Origin: Dothistroma septosporum
Taxonomy: Eukaryota; Ascomycota; Dothideomycetes; Mycosphaerellales; Mycosphaerellaceae
NCBI GenBank assembly: GCA_002236755.2
Contig: NBZP02000013.1
Span: 682,001-746,000 of the forward strand
Length of the DNA: 64,000 nucleotides
Reading direction: 5' to 3'
Made by a program: the position numbers and the translations under genes. A model generated the notes under the pieces. It was not told the DNA's origin and searched no databases. It saw nothing but the letters and a program-made list of their open reading frames with translations. Shown here piece after piece: positions 21,747 to 33,602 of this stretch (within the stretch, counting starts at the first letter, position 1; the number at the start of each line of letters is the position of its first letter).

Positions 21747-22891
21747 TTAAATGTCATTAGGTTCGTGACGCACCTGACTACCATTCACAATGGTTGGTTG
21801 CTCCCTGCTGCAGCCTGTTTGACTGCTCGTTCCTGCAGGTTGAGGCGCGTTGACCGCCGTTGCTTCCTTGTCTTTTCGAACGTTCATCTTCATGTTTTGA
21901 AATCTTGCGCCATGGAACATCTCAATCGCCTTCTGGGCGGCTTCTGCCGAAGAGAACTGGATGGTGGCATTACCCTTCGACTTGCCGTTCTGTGGATCCT
22001 TCTGAAGATCCACCTTGACCACTTTCCCAGCTTTGCCGAAGTGGGTCTCGATTTCACGGGTGCGTGCCTTGTAATTCAGTCCACTGATAAAGACGCCGCG
22101 TGCCTCGGTCCTGATCACCCCTTGACTGGCGTTCGTGGGCAGTCCTGTCGCATTTGCCACGTAGCGTGGATACTGCTGCGGACCACCCTGCGCCTGGTAC
22201 TGCTGAGCTTGGCGTGCGGCAAACTGCTGTAGCGTATACTGAACATGTGTGGGGTCATTAGGACTCAAGCCCAGCCTCGACATCGCCAAGGTAAGCTGAT
22301 CTGGAGACATTTGCACCATAGGCGGCTGCATTGGGGGCGGCATCATCTGAGGCATAGTGTTCGGTGGAGGATACGGCGCTAGCTGCACCATTGGAACGGG
22401 CGATGTAGCGGAGAATGTCTGCCAACTCGGAAGGCCGGCAATTTGCGTAATTTGTTGACCAGTGTGGTGGACTTGGGGGTTGGGTCCGCAATTACACTTC
22501 ACGTATATCGCTGGAGCAATGGTGATGTCCCACAAGTGAACTCTCAATCGCTGGCCTTCGATGATGTTCTCGGTCAGATATTCTGGATCAGGTGTAAGCA
22601 TTGCTGAGCATCCAATCGCATTCCCCGTTGTGCGCACTGTATAGGTCGTGTGCCTCATTGGGCCTCTGTACACGAGCGTGTCCTTTGCCGCCCGGCTGTC
22701 CGTTAGGGAACACCGCCATGTCCGTCCAGACTCCGTGCGCGGCACGCCTCCTAATCATATCCTTCAGGTCCTGCCATGTGTATTGGATTGGCAGCTTGAT
22801 TTTGGTCAGCTCATGGTTTCCACGGGAGTGTGATGGCTCGCACGTTCTCGATGTGGACGAAAAATGGTCCGCTGCCGCGACACGCAGACAT
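21747..22891 (-). CDS. RNA-binding protein with two RRM domains
   Basis: Exons on the minus strand: 22891-22844, 22794-22638 and 22582-21747, 346 aa. Introns are 49 and 55 nt with donors GTGCGA and GTGCGC; the first has a GCTGAC branch and CAAG acceptor. The splices assemble a first RRM: FFVHIENLPIQYTWQDLKDM (RNP2 and helix 1), then GGKGHARVQ (RNP1-like), then RLRVHLWD. A Pro/Met/Gln-rich linker follows (NTMPQMMPPPMQPPMVQM), then a second RRM with GVFISGLNYKARTREIETHF and KSKGNATIQF. The arrangement recalls Gbp2/hnRNP-type shuttling proteins, but the orthologue is not clear. A further GTGCGT donor near the C-terminus (about 21762) may mean that the last 10 residues differ. The gene is isolated between two gene-poor stretches. 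Confidence 0.78.
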
Positions 22892-24469
22892 TGTAAATCG
22901 CAAAAAGCCTCCGAATATAGTTGTCAGAGTGCCCACACCATAAGTATATAAGAAAGGGTGCTTCTCTGATGATAGAAACGAGGGTTATGCAGTCAGTTCG
23001 TGAGCAACGATGGAGTGATCAAGGGAGTCAGACCTCGGGAGGAAGCTTAAGTCTGTCAGCGAAGGAGTAGCGATGGTGTTTATAAATGCCTCGCACAAGT
23101 GGCACAATGCAACAGACGATGAAGCCTGCTCGCGACCAGAGCCCGTGCATTGGCATGGTCGACAAGCGCTCTTCTCAACAGCGTCCCAGATATTGGGTCC
23201 AGCCTATAGTGACGGGTACAAGAGCTCCGATTTGTGGACTGGGGGCGTGCGATCCAGCCAGACGATTGAGTGGCTCTTGGAGGAGCTCAATTGCACTTGC
23301 GTCGTGTCGTTAGCCCGTTCGCAATAGGCTTGCTTGCTGCAATAACGGGTACCGCCAGGATGCCGCTTGATGTATGCTCGGTGACTGGCCACATTGCGCC
23401 ATCCAAGCTATGTCCAGATGCATGCGTGAAGAATCACCCTTGCAGGTGTCGATGCAGTGGTGCACCATTCCGACGAGGGTCAGCAGTCTACATCCATTCC
23501 GCAAGAACCGCCGTGTGACAGTGCTGTCCCTGGTCTGCCTAGCTCGCGTGGCAAGCGCGTGATAAGAAGTTCCAGCCAATGTGGAGACCGGGGTCCGGTG
23601 GATTGAGATCTCAACGCAGCGGTGGATATCGGCAACCTTGGACATTGACAAGCCGACACCGAGCACACTTGGCTGCCCGAATTTTCGGATTCACTTGGCA
23701 CGGGACTCTTCGGCCTAGCCACTGAGGCCGGAAGGTTGCCCCGATACCCTCGAATCATTGCCATGCATCAAGGCCAGCATCGATTCGAGCAGAGTGATGC
23801 TATGAGACGTACCGGGCGGACAACGAGCAGCCATGGCCATCGTCGGTGCATCTCAGGCTGCAAGTGGACAGCTGTGCGATGTACGGGGGCAGCGCGGGAG
23901 TGGCTGAGACTGATGCCGTGTGACTCGATAGACCAGAGACAATCGAGGCCGCTGCTCTGCTAGTAGTGGTGTCGTTCAGGCGATTGGGAGTGGAATCGCT
24001 CGGCCAGGCAGAACAAAGATGGAGGCTGGAAGGTCTTGTCTAGGAGAGATTGCGTCGGTGAAGTTGAAATACACATTTAGGTTCCCTCGTGCGGCGGCTG
24101 GATGGCCCGGACCTGTCCTCCGTCTCCGTCAAAGCGAGGCCTAGGGGCGCCAGAAGTGATGGTATGAAGCTTTGGAGCAGGAACAATCAGCCAAATTGCC
24201 TATGAGTTCTGTAGTAACCGCCAACTACGCGTCTAATCTGAGGCGCTGCCACCGTTTTATATCCTGCGCTGGTGCGCGGGCCACTGTCATACTGTGACGT
24301 CTTGTGGTGAAGCACAAGTTGCCTTCACATCCAGCACGTGACGGGACAATCGTTCATGTTGTGCGGCATCGTGAGACTCGAATCCGCGAGCGCTTCAGTA
24401 CACGTCGAAATCCAGATCGCGGCGACGCGTCACTGCATGGCCCACCACTAGCAGCCGTGCCTCTGTACC
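22892..24469. other. Divergent intergenic region, RRM gene and COG3
   Basis: About 1.6 kb. A TATA-like TATATAAG lies near 22945, followed at 23073 by an ATG opening an 84-codon frame with no recognised features. This could be a small gene, but it has no support beyond that. A TTTTATAT element lies near 24255, upstream of COG3. Minus-strand frames at 23310-23764 start at non-ATG codons. Confidence 0.35.
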
Positions 24470-27078
24470 ATGGACGATGCATGGTTCCACACACTCACGT
24501 CGACGCCGGCGCTCGCAAAGGAGAAGCCTCAGCACAGACGACGGGCTTCCCTGTTGCAGCAACCGGTAAGGCACCGCCCAGCGCGGCCCATTGGCCTTAC
24601 TGTTCTGATCGTGACCAGGCCGAAGAGAAAGCTGATGTGGCGATAGAGCCTATTCAGGAAGTCACTCAAGACGACGACCCATGGATCGGCCCTCCGCAGG
24701 CCTCCTTAGCGCGACGACCACAAAGCTGCAGCGATTTCCACCATGCCATGCAAGCATCCACGAGGAAAGAGTGTCCGCTTCGGAGGAGGGACAGCTTGAC
24801 CGAGCGACGACTGGAGCCCTTGAGCCAAGAGGCGGAGCTGGACTTCGAGGCACAGTTTGGGAGCTTGCAAGACAGCTTGTTGGACAATAGCCATTATGGA
24901 TATCAGACATATCAAGAACAGTTGGAGCTGTCAGACACACATATCGAGAACCTGCTTGCTTCGGCGACGGACACGCTGTCGGTGCTCTCCGCCCTATCGA
25001 ACTCCTTCAAAGCTGTTGAAGCGCAGACGGAAGCCTTTCGTCAGCAGTGCGAATCCCTCATTGGCGAGCAACGGCGGCTCACAGTGCTTGCCGAAGCTCT
25101 GGACGAAAACGCACAGTACTATGCATATCTCGACCCAATGACGCGCCGCCTGAATGCTCCAGGCGCAGCGAACCTCGTGAAGGGCAAGGGTTTCCCGGAG
25201 ATGCTCTCGAACCTCGACAACTGCTTGGCGTACATGGAATCCCATCCGAAGCACAAGGAGTCAGCGACCTACCGCAGTCGATATCGTCTCCTGCTTACAC
25301 GAGGCTTGACTCTCATCAGACACCACTTCACGAAGTCCGTTGGTGAGATTGCTGCCGATATCAGCAGGAGGATACAGAGTGGTCAATTGAAAGAGACCAC
25401 GCACTCCACGCTGTTGTACGCAAAGTTCAGGGTCTCGGCTCCCGAATTGAAGTCTCTTGGACTGGAGATCCAGAAACGCGCCCTCCCTACCCCCGATGAT
25501 GTGGACACTGGTCGCGAACCAGAGTACCTCGGTCTGCTCCGCGAATTGTATCAGTCATACGCTACCACTCGCGGACGTCTCATCCTTCCGCTTGTTGCCA
25601 AGAAGATGGCCGAGCTCGCCACGAGTCCGCAGCATACCGATGTCTTGTCATTCGCGAAGAGCAGTATCGGCTTCTTACGCGGCATCTGTCTGGACGAGTA
25701 CGACTTGTGGTTCGAATGGTTTGAGACCGACGGCGCTCTATACGAATTTCTTGAGAGTTTGATGGAGCCCATGTATGACTATCTTCGGCCAAGGACTATC
25801 CACGAGACCAAGATGGAGAAGCTTTGTGATTTATGTGCGATGATACAAGGCCGCTACATGGACACCGAATCTGATAGCGAGGACGATATCGACAGTGCCG
25901 TGCTCAGCCCATCTGTCTATAGCAGATCTGTCGGTAGGCAGCTAGACTTTGCGAGCCTGGTCCAGCCTGCTCTTGAGGACGCACAGACTAGGCTCGTATT
26001 CCTAGCCATGAACGTGTTGCGCAACGGTATCGAGAACTACAAGCCCAAACCAGAAGATCTGGTCATCTCACCACGGACAATGACTGAAGGAGTCAAGGGG
26101 CACAAGAAGGGACCTGTACTTTCCGGCAAGCGTAACCAGTCGGTAGCCGACACTCCAGATAACGACGGCGACGATGGCGAGAGCATGTTCAGTAAGCGCT
26201 TTGCAGCAGAAGAATCGGCAATGGCCAGCGGGCACTGGTTTCCAACACTTCGCAAAGCCGTCTGGCTACTCCGCCGCATCTATCGTTTGGTGAACAGCAC
26301 AGTCTTTGACGACTTGGCACATCGCATTGTGCATTCTACCATCGCTTCGCTGGTCCACGCAAGCAACCAAGTGGGGTCGAAGAAATCTCCACCAGATGGT
26401 CAGCTCTTCCTCATCATCCACCTCTTACATCTGAAACAGCAGATCGTCGCTTTCGATATCGAGTTCAGCCCGCCCGAGGTGGAGTTCGACTTCTCTTCAG
26501 TGGCCAACACATTCTACGAGCTCAGAGAGAGAGGAAGTCTCTGGTACCCTGCATCTTGGGTCCGTCTCGTAGGCGGCGCTGTTGGTGGTGGTCTGCTTCC
26601 GAAAGTCGTGGAGAACATGCTCGATGCCAAAGCTGAGCTGGATGGAAGACTCAGGACTGTCATCAACGACTTTGTCAATGGCTATGCATTTCACATTACA
26701 GCGCCCGTAGAAACGACAACAGTCGCTCAGCAGAAGGACGAGTTCGATCCACTCAAAGCCGTGCGTACTGTCCGAGGGCTAGCGGAGAAAGACGTCCCAG
26801 AGCTACGGGCAAAGCTTGACGAGTTCGTGGATGACGCGAGGACAAGAGAAACGCTTGTGGCTGCTGTGCGGGACCAAGTCATCGCGACCTATGAAGACTT
26901 CTTTGATACCTATAGTGAAGGTAAGGGAAAGCAATTCAGCAAGAAGGGCAAGGCACGGGAAGACGAGGTCTGGGGCCCAGATCTTTTTAACGATGCAATG
27001 GAGTATTTGTTCCAGGTCGGACAAGTCGTTGGCGATCATGGGAATGACAGCGATCGAAGTGGCGATATCAGCGGTTGA
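24470..27078 (+). CDS. COG3: Conserved oligomeric Golgi complex subunit 3 (Sec34)
   Basis: Two exons, 24470-24565 and 24619-27078, 851 aa. Intron 24566-24618 (53 nt, donor GTAAGG, acceptor ACCAG) is in phase. The ATG at 24470 (context TACCATGG) replaces a longer frame that opens only at GTG. The N-terminus MDDAWFHTLTSTPALAKEK is followed by a disordered stretch, then a long coiled-coil region at about 105-190 (ELSDTHIENLLASATDTLSV; QQCESLIGEQRRLTVLAEAL). The Sec34 core with LDPMTRRLNAPGAANLVKGK and YRSRYRLLLTRGLTLIRHHF comes next, with a polar insert around 600-640 and a helical C-terminal half. It is a lobe A subunit of the COG tether for retrograde intra-Golgi transport (family knowledge). 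Length and order fit fungal Cog3. Confidence 0.92.
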
Positions 27079-28181
27079 ACCGACCTGAGGCAAAGTATGT
27101 CAATGCCTCTTGCCGTCGTGCCCGAGAAGGGTATGGAGGCACCGCATCTTAAGAGAATGGCGGCGCTAGAGAGGAGGTATTGAGAGGACGGGTGTTGGCC
27201 AGCCATGGAATGAACTGGGATAGAGATGATGAGGCAATTAGGAGGCCGAGAAGAGGATGAGAGGATATTCACGAGAACGCGAAGAGAACAGAATATGTCA
27301 GTGCCTGCTAGTCAGAAAAGCGTCGACATACACAGTGGGAAGCCAAGCAGCCGCACGTAGCCAAACGTTGCCGAAATCAACATCAAAACGTCACACGACA
27401 TTGATGCTCCGATGTAGCAATCGAGCCAGTAGCTTCAATCATGCGCCTCGCTGAACTTTTAAACTGTTTTGGCATTCTGTAGTCGCATCACAATGCAAGC
27501 TTCCTCAACACCCCAGACCTGCTTCCGCCGGAACCACACTTCTTGACGACGCATGAGTACTTATCTTTCATCAATGCTTGACCCTGATCTTGTGATTCGA
27601 GTGATGCTATTGCGCGCTGCGGTTGCTTTTTGATACTCCCAACGAATAGCAGCTGCATAGCTACTAGGGGGTGTGCTGAGCACAAAGGTTCGCTCGATGA
27701 ATTGTCGATACATTTACAGAACTGACGAGGATTATGGGGGAGGTGTGGCGGGCTACGAGGGATGTGCCAGCTTTGATGCAGAGGCAGAAGGGACAACAGC
27801 GAAGCAAAGATAGGGAGGCTCTCAGCGCTAAGCGAAAAAGTCGAAGGTTGAAAGAGAGTTGTGCTTCGATTCAATATCTGGTCCAACGGCCATGAGTCTT
27901 CTGACCCACGATGTGTGAGGCACTGGCAATCGGACACTTCGGACGAACTATAACAGTGGTAGTGATTATGATTTATGCAAACGGGAAAACCAGATACTGC
28001 GATCCCATGCCCTCTCTTGTCTATCTCTATCGGTATCCTCGTAGCGCTTAAGCATGACTCGTCACAGTCGTGATCATTGCGTGCTCACCACTCGATAGAG
28101 CTAAACTATTTAGCGTGGTGAGTCATTCTGTGTATCCACTCGATGCACAAAATCCGTTGTATATAAACTCATACCGAAATC
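27079..28181. other. Convergent intergenic region, COG3 and MOCOS-like gene
   Basis: About 1.1 kb between two stop codons. The longest frame (27488-27937, minus) begins at GTG and shows no domain. Two 3' UTRs probably account for part of it. Nothing else was recognised. Confidence 0.4.
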
Positions 28182-30169
28182 TCAACCGTAATGCTGCGCC
28201 GTCACTTTCGGCCGGATGACCCCAAAAATGCTTCTTCTGAACTTCGCCCGGAACTTGGACCCGCCGCTCCTCATGCTGAACGACTTGGATGATTGTCCCC
28301 GGACGCTATCGGCGTCCGTGGGGTATTCCTGGATGGTTGAAGGTGGGATTATGCCGATCTGCTTCAGGGCGTGGTGGGTTCGATCCTGGATGTCCTGATC
28401 TGTGATTTGGAGGACTGTGCCTGAGACTTCTTTCTGGCTCAGGGCACTCACGGAGTTTGGAGTGCCCGGCTTCTGCACCAGGTCGGGCAACACAATACGA
28501 CCTCCCGAAGCGTACTCGCGGTCTGTGTACGTCTCCTTGATGAAAAGAATCAGGTGCTCAATGTCTGCCTCGTTGCTCATGGCGCCGAGACTCGCACGGA
28601 CGACGCCGATGGGCTTGCCCTTGAACTCAGCCTGAGGATCAGAGCAGCGGTGGCCGTAATCATACGCTTCCCGGAGATCTGTCGGCGACCATTGGAGGTG
28701 CGTGGCGAGGCCGCCGGGGTTGCACAAGGAACCACTGCGAACATAGATACCTTGCTTGTTGGCCTCTTGCTCGACTTCAAGGAAGCTGACAAAGCCGCCA
28801 ACGGACTTCAACACGCTGAATGCTATGGTCGCACCTTGGAATACCGACACGCCAAAGGCGGACTTTTTCCGATCGTGATCTGTGTGGACTTGTATTAGAT
28901 GCATACCGTTGGAGTGCCGTAGTGCGACGAGCTGGTCGTGGAGCTTCTTGATCAGCCGACTTGTGTGCATGGATATATACTTCATCGGTGCGGGACCGTA
29001 CAGCTTTCGATGCGTATCAATGGCAACGTCGAGGGCAAATATGGACGTGAAAGGCAGTGTGCCGTCTTCCAGTCTGCTGTGGAGAGTCCGCTTCCGCGAC
29101 ACCCAGTTATCTTTGACCGAGATTACCATTTCGACAGTGCCGCCTCCGAAAAACTTGCGACTTTCCAGTATCTTGGACGAAGCCTTCCTTACGAGGAGAG
29201 CACCGAGGTTTGGAAAGCCGAAGATTTTGTAGAACGACAACGCCACAAAGTCAGGAGCTTGGTCGACATTCGACAAGTCGAGCTGAGCTGTAGATACATA
29301 CGCGGCCGCGTCAAGCAGTGTGTATACTTCGCCGCGGACGCCGTTTCGAATTTGCCCGGACCTGTTGAAGTATCAGTATGATCTGGATCTGCAATCGTAG
29401 ATGATTGACCCACCAATCGAGAGGCAAACGCTTGCCTGTCATGTTCGATTGCGCGGGATACGCGAACAGCTGAACGTCGTGCGGCGACACAGCTCCTCCA
29501 AGACCCCGGAAGTCGATCCACTTCTCGACTTCATTGTCGCTGCGGAAGCAACGATGCATCCTGGTACCTTCTCGAACACCTACCAACGAGGTGTGTGCAT
29601 CTTTGTGGTAGCCGTACCACCAATTCCGGCCAGCCTCAGTAGCATGGTCTCGAAAGCAGTCATGGACAAGCTTGATCGCACCGGTCGCATTCGGCGTAAA
29701 GATGAGATCCCAGTCTTTTGGATCGCAGTTGAAGAACTCAAGTGCTTTGATCCGGGTAGCTTCGATCTTCTGGTCTGATAGCTTGGAAGGATCAGACTCT
29801 GAATGAGGGTTGCCAAAAAGATCTTCTGTCATAAGCTGAGCAAAGTCGGTTGTGAGGGACTTTGCCCACGGCTTGAGAGGGTCGTCAGGTCAGTTCATTC
29901 CAGAGTCTTTTCGCGGAACATACCGTTGTGCCAGCATGATCCAGGTACGTCTTACCGAGCAGTTGCGGGTACTCAAGCAGTCGCAGCAGGTCCTGACTAT
30001 CTTCGATAGGGCTCTTGGAGTCACGTTTCGCCCAGCGCTCTCTCTCTTGGCTTGCTGTACCTGAGAAATACTCTGCCATTGTGAGTTTGCTCCTGGTATG
30101 TTTGCGTCTGCTGATCTGCGAGATCGTTGATCTTTGTAGTCGAAGGTTGCTCAGTCGATAAGACAACAT
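28182..30169 (-). CDS. MOCOS-like sulfurase, class V aminotransferase fold, no MOSC domain
   Basis: Exons on the minus strand: 30169-29924, 29871-29414 and 29361-28182, 627 aa. Both introns are 52 nt (donors GTATGT and GTGGGT) and in phase. Motifs follow the NifS-like half of molybdenum cofactor sulfurase: TYLDHAGTT; FGNPHSESDPS; FTPNATGAIKLVHDCF; then DFVALSFYKIFGFPNLGALL with the Lys expected to hold PLP; and GIYVRSGSLCNPGG with a Cys at the persulfide position. After about residue 500 there is a basic tail (KFRAKFRRSIFGVIRP) instead of the MOSC domain of HxB/MOCOS. The activity may be cysteine desulfuration onto an unknown acceptor; that is inference. The start could also be the ATG at 30079 (MAEYFSGT), since the first 30 residues are basic and may be a targeting peptide. 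Confidence 0.85.
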
Positions 30170-32130
30170 TCACTAGCCACTCTTCGCATGTGGGCCTCGT
30201 GGTGCCCCATCATACCAGCTTATATGTTTAGCCGTGATTGTACTTCAAAGAGCGCGGCCGAGTAACAGAACAGGATCGGTGGCGAAAGCATCCTTGTGCA
30301 GACCGTAGACGGTCTACACTGGCTCCAGCTTAGCACTACCGGGCAGTGCGACGTAAATGCCGTGTGCTTTCGACAAATCGGGTTATGACCGGTCCGCGTG
30401 GCAGAGGCACAGCTGCCTTGAAGTGCTGCATGTCCCTACACCATCAAACGATTGTTGAGACAATTCTTGATAATATGACAAGCCCAGTTTGGAGTAGACG
30501 AGCAACAAATTGCGGCTCGCCCGAACGATCTCGATGTACTAAGACTAATGTCTCTACACCTGTATGTCGGCCGTGTAGAGGGGAAGGGCGTTCAAGGTGC
30601 ATGTTGGGATGCTTTGAACCGCTCAGATCTAATTCAACGTGGTAGAGCTAGATCGTCTTCGTGCGTCGCAGACATAAGCGCGCTTAGCTGCCGCTTCAAT
30701 GACATTGGCTCGATTTGCTACAATCCCGAACCCGGCTGGGATGGTTGGCGGCTCCTGTGACTGTAGTGCACGAAGGGGCTGCTAAGGGCACAGCTAGGGT
30801 CCCAGGGGCCCGTTCATTGCTTGTCAGTTGTCACACGGCCGCAGCGGTCGTGCTGTCTAGTGTAGAATTACGCTCGCGCACTCGCGGTCGTTCGCAAGGT
30901 CGCAACCAGATGCCTCCATGCAGCACATCACTGTAACGACTGGTTCGCATCGGGAATGCAAGGGCAAACCCCTCTCCATCTTGGCACTCCTACGCCATAT
31001 ATACGAGAGGCCTTTAAGTTTCCGAGTCGAGACATGTGCGCATCCGGTCGACCGGCTGAGCGTAGCCCGTGGTATCCGTCACGAAGTTACATTATTGCTG
31101 TGGAGCTGCTGCAGAGGCTGGGCGGTACAGAAGCCGGTGTGCTGTATAAGGACAAGCGAGCCGACCGTGGCGACGAAAGAGACGCGGCATCTGGGCCTTA
31201 TGCACCTTGCGAGCGTCGTCGTCCCAAGGCGACTGAACTTGTAGCCAACGGTATCTAGGCATGCAAGGTCAGTCGGAGCGATTGTCGATCAAAGACACTT
31301 GCGAGGATGAATACGATTGCTGATGTCTCAGGTTTCGAATGCTCCGATGTATCGCCACGCAGCCTTGGTGTCTGCTAGCCAGGTTGAGGATGGCCTTGCG
31401 ACGACCACGCGGAGCCAAGATCAGCCATGGAGACCGCTGATCATTCGGTGATTGCTGTTGGAGGATGACAGTCTCGATGTGTGCGGCATAGTCACCAAGA
31501 TCTTGTATTGGAAGAGAGTGAAATAGAGGAGACCACCACCGAACGTCGTCGGCCATGGCATTGTTGGAGAAGGTGAAGTCTGTCATTGTCCTGCAGGAAT
31601 TTGGAGGCGTCCAAGCGCTGCCGAGGCTGCCGCGTCGCCCTTTCCAGCTCTTGTGAATGCCAACACAGACACTGACACTAACATCGACACCGACAACAAG
31701 TATGGATGTACATTGCCATTCGAGCCATTGGATGGTCGTCTCTACGCATCGGGTGAGCCATATTGTCACGTGATTAGGCGTTGTGGAGAAGCCCCAAACA
31801 CGTCACATTGATTGCATCCTCGCAGTGGTCGCTCACACTTACGGCTGACTCTATGATACCGTCAACCGGAACCAATATATCGCATGGCCGCAGCCTTACT
31901 GTATACTGTTTCGGTCAAGATGGAGCGTGAATGGGTTCACGACAGGCAAATGCCGTTGTTCCGGCCGTTTGTGGAAGGCATAAGAAGTCAAGAATGATAG
32001 TAGGCAAAGGTAGGCCCCACGGCATTGTTCGAATTCACGTTGCGCAAGCAAAGTCATGGCCGGACTTAGAAGTCAGCAACGTCCTTCGTAGACTGACGAT
32101 ATCGCATGACTCCCCAAGCCGTACGATCGG
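30170..32130. other. Gene-poor stretch upstream of the decayed FAD enzyme
   Basis: About 2 kb. A minus-strand frame at 31269-31586 begins with ATG and reads 105 codons (MTDFTFSNNAMADDVRWW at its start) but shows no domain, intron or neighbour evidence. The plus-strand frames at 30346-31258 look random. No repeats or RNA genes were recognised. Confidence 0.35.
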
Positions 32131-33420
32131 ATGGACGCCCACGCTGAGCGAGTGCGACAGATCGCTGCGGATGCGAAGGGGTTCCATGACACCAAGCAGA
32201 GATGGCGCATCAATCATGGCTCCACCAACAGCACCCGAAACCAATCGACTAAAGGCATGAGTGTCATCGACACTAGCAAGATGAATCATATCCTCTCCAT
32301 CGACACTGAGAAGCTGTCCATTCTGGTCGAGCCGAATGTGCCCATGGACCGGTTGATAGAAGCCACACTAGCTCACGACCTCATACCGTCGCTAGTCATC
32401 GACTTCCCGGGTGTGCCACGCTGTCAGCACTGTGACATCGCCATACGACTACGTGGAGAGTATACTTTTCACGCGGACCTCCGGTGCCGTGATCACGGGG
32501 CGATGCACCAATGACCCACCAGCTAGCCTCCCGGTGCAGCGATTCAGTGCCTCTACCGATCCCTGGTTTTACACTCACGTGCAAGCCAGAATCGGCCACA
32601 GTAAAGGACCCGTAGTAGAACTCATCCCCGTCCCCGAGTATCTTTTCCGTTACGACCGAGGCAGCTTCTGGGTCGGCGAAAGCATTTTACGCGGAGACAA
32701 CGGCGCATGTGGCGCCATTCCCAACATCAAATGGACCAGGAAACTCCTGGATCCTCTCCTACATACCCGAATGCTCTACGCGGCAGTTCACGCCGGCGGT
32801 TTCAACGGCCAGATCATCCAAGACATCGTCGTTCCCTACTCTGTAGCCTCAAAATTTCTAGGCTGGGTCGCCACCGAGGTGCAGGTATGGCCTTTATGGC
32901 TCTGTCCCGTCAGGTATAGTGCGAATCCTACCCTACATCCTTTCCAAAACCCCATCCAATCGTCGGGACCACAGCCCCAAATGCTGAACATCGGCGTCTG
33001 GGGCGCTCCGAAGGTCCATACGTTCGAGTACTGGATTGAAATCAACCAAAGACTGGAATCTAAACTCCGCGAAGTCGGAGGTATGAAGTGGATGTACGGC
33101 TTCAATCTGGAGAACGACGAGGAGTTCTAAGGACAGCACGATAAAGTGTGGTATGACGCTTTGCGAAAGAAATATGGAGCCGAGGGCTTGCCGAGTGTGG
33201 CGGGTAAGACGAGGACGACGAAGGAGAAGTGTGAGGAGCAGATTGGTAATGTGCCGTGGAAGGATACGTTGTTGTTAAATGTGTTACCAGGGTTTGTGCT
33301 CACAGCGCTGTGGAGGGCGTGGAGGAGCGGAGTTTGGAAGGAGGATAAGGCGGAGACTTGGTTCAAAGTGGGTTCCGAGGGAGAAGAAAAAGCGACTGTT
33401 CTCGCGCTATCGTCTCCCAT
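32131..33420 (+). pseudogene. Decayed DHCR24/DWF1-like FAD oxidoreductase
   Basis: The ATG at 32131 starts MDAHAERVRQIAADAKGFHD, followed by INHGSTNSTR and then LSILVEPNVPMDRLIEATLA, the first half of an FAD-binding PCMH domain as in delta-24 sterol reductase-like proteins. Just after VIDFPGV (about 32412) the frame breaks. The family's Gly-rich FAD-binding stretch and the next 60 or more residues are absent. Homology resumes in another frame at AVSTVTSPYDYVESILFTRT, continues through FNGQIIQDIVVPYSVASKFL, and meets a TAA at 33128-33130 where the family usually has EEFW. The same frame resumes with KVWYDALRKKYGAEGLPSV. An internal deletion, a frameshift and a nonsense codon together mark it as non-functional. 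The 3' limit is uncertain. It converges on the BTB gene. Confidence 0.75.
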
Positions 33421-33431
33421 AGCTTTGGGTC

Positions 33432-33602
33432 CTATAGTCTATCCAGATAACGCTGCCCCTCCTCGTCATGTCCATGATACGAGCACGTCTCGCGCATCAG
33501 TTCGGAGAAACGATCATCTTCGAAGAAGGTCAGGCCGCCTTCACTCCGGACCAGTGAATCTACGAGGAAGTCCTTCGGCAAGTCTCCGTGGTAGACTTGT
33601 AG
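33432..33602 (-). other. In-frame extension of the BTB gene beyond TGA-CTA
   Basis: Directly after the TGA at 33605-33603 the minus strand reads CTA CAA GTC and stays open for 56 codons to a TAG at 33434-33432. The extension contains LPKDFLVDSLVRSEGG and ends YLDRL, and it continues the helical pattern expected for the back half of fungal BTB proteins. TGA followed by CTA is a known leaky stop context in fungi and animals. The alternative is a plain nonsense mutation (TGG to TGA) in a dying gene. The end is not a canonical peroxisomal signal. Confidence 0.5.

Noticed and set aside
23073..23327. 84-codon frame with an upstream TATA-like element
   Set aside because: The TATA-like element is about 120 bp upstream, but the protein has no recognisable features and the region is otherwise empty.
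17753..24469. Possible RIP-degraded transposon
   Set aside because: No AT-rich shift, no transposase, integrase or reverse-transcriptase motifs and no terminal repeats seen by eye.
27488..27937. 149-codon minus-strand frame
   Set aside because: Starts at GTG, low-complexity composition, no domain; lies in the tail-to-tail region of two genes.
31269..31586. 105-codon minus-strand frame beginning with ATG
   Set aside because: Real ATG and slightly protein-like, but no family, intron or neighbour support; not strong enough to call a gene.
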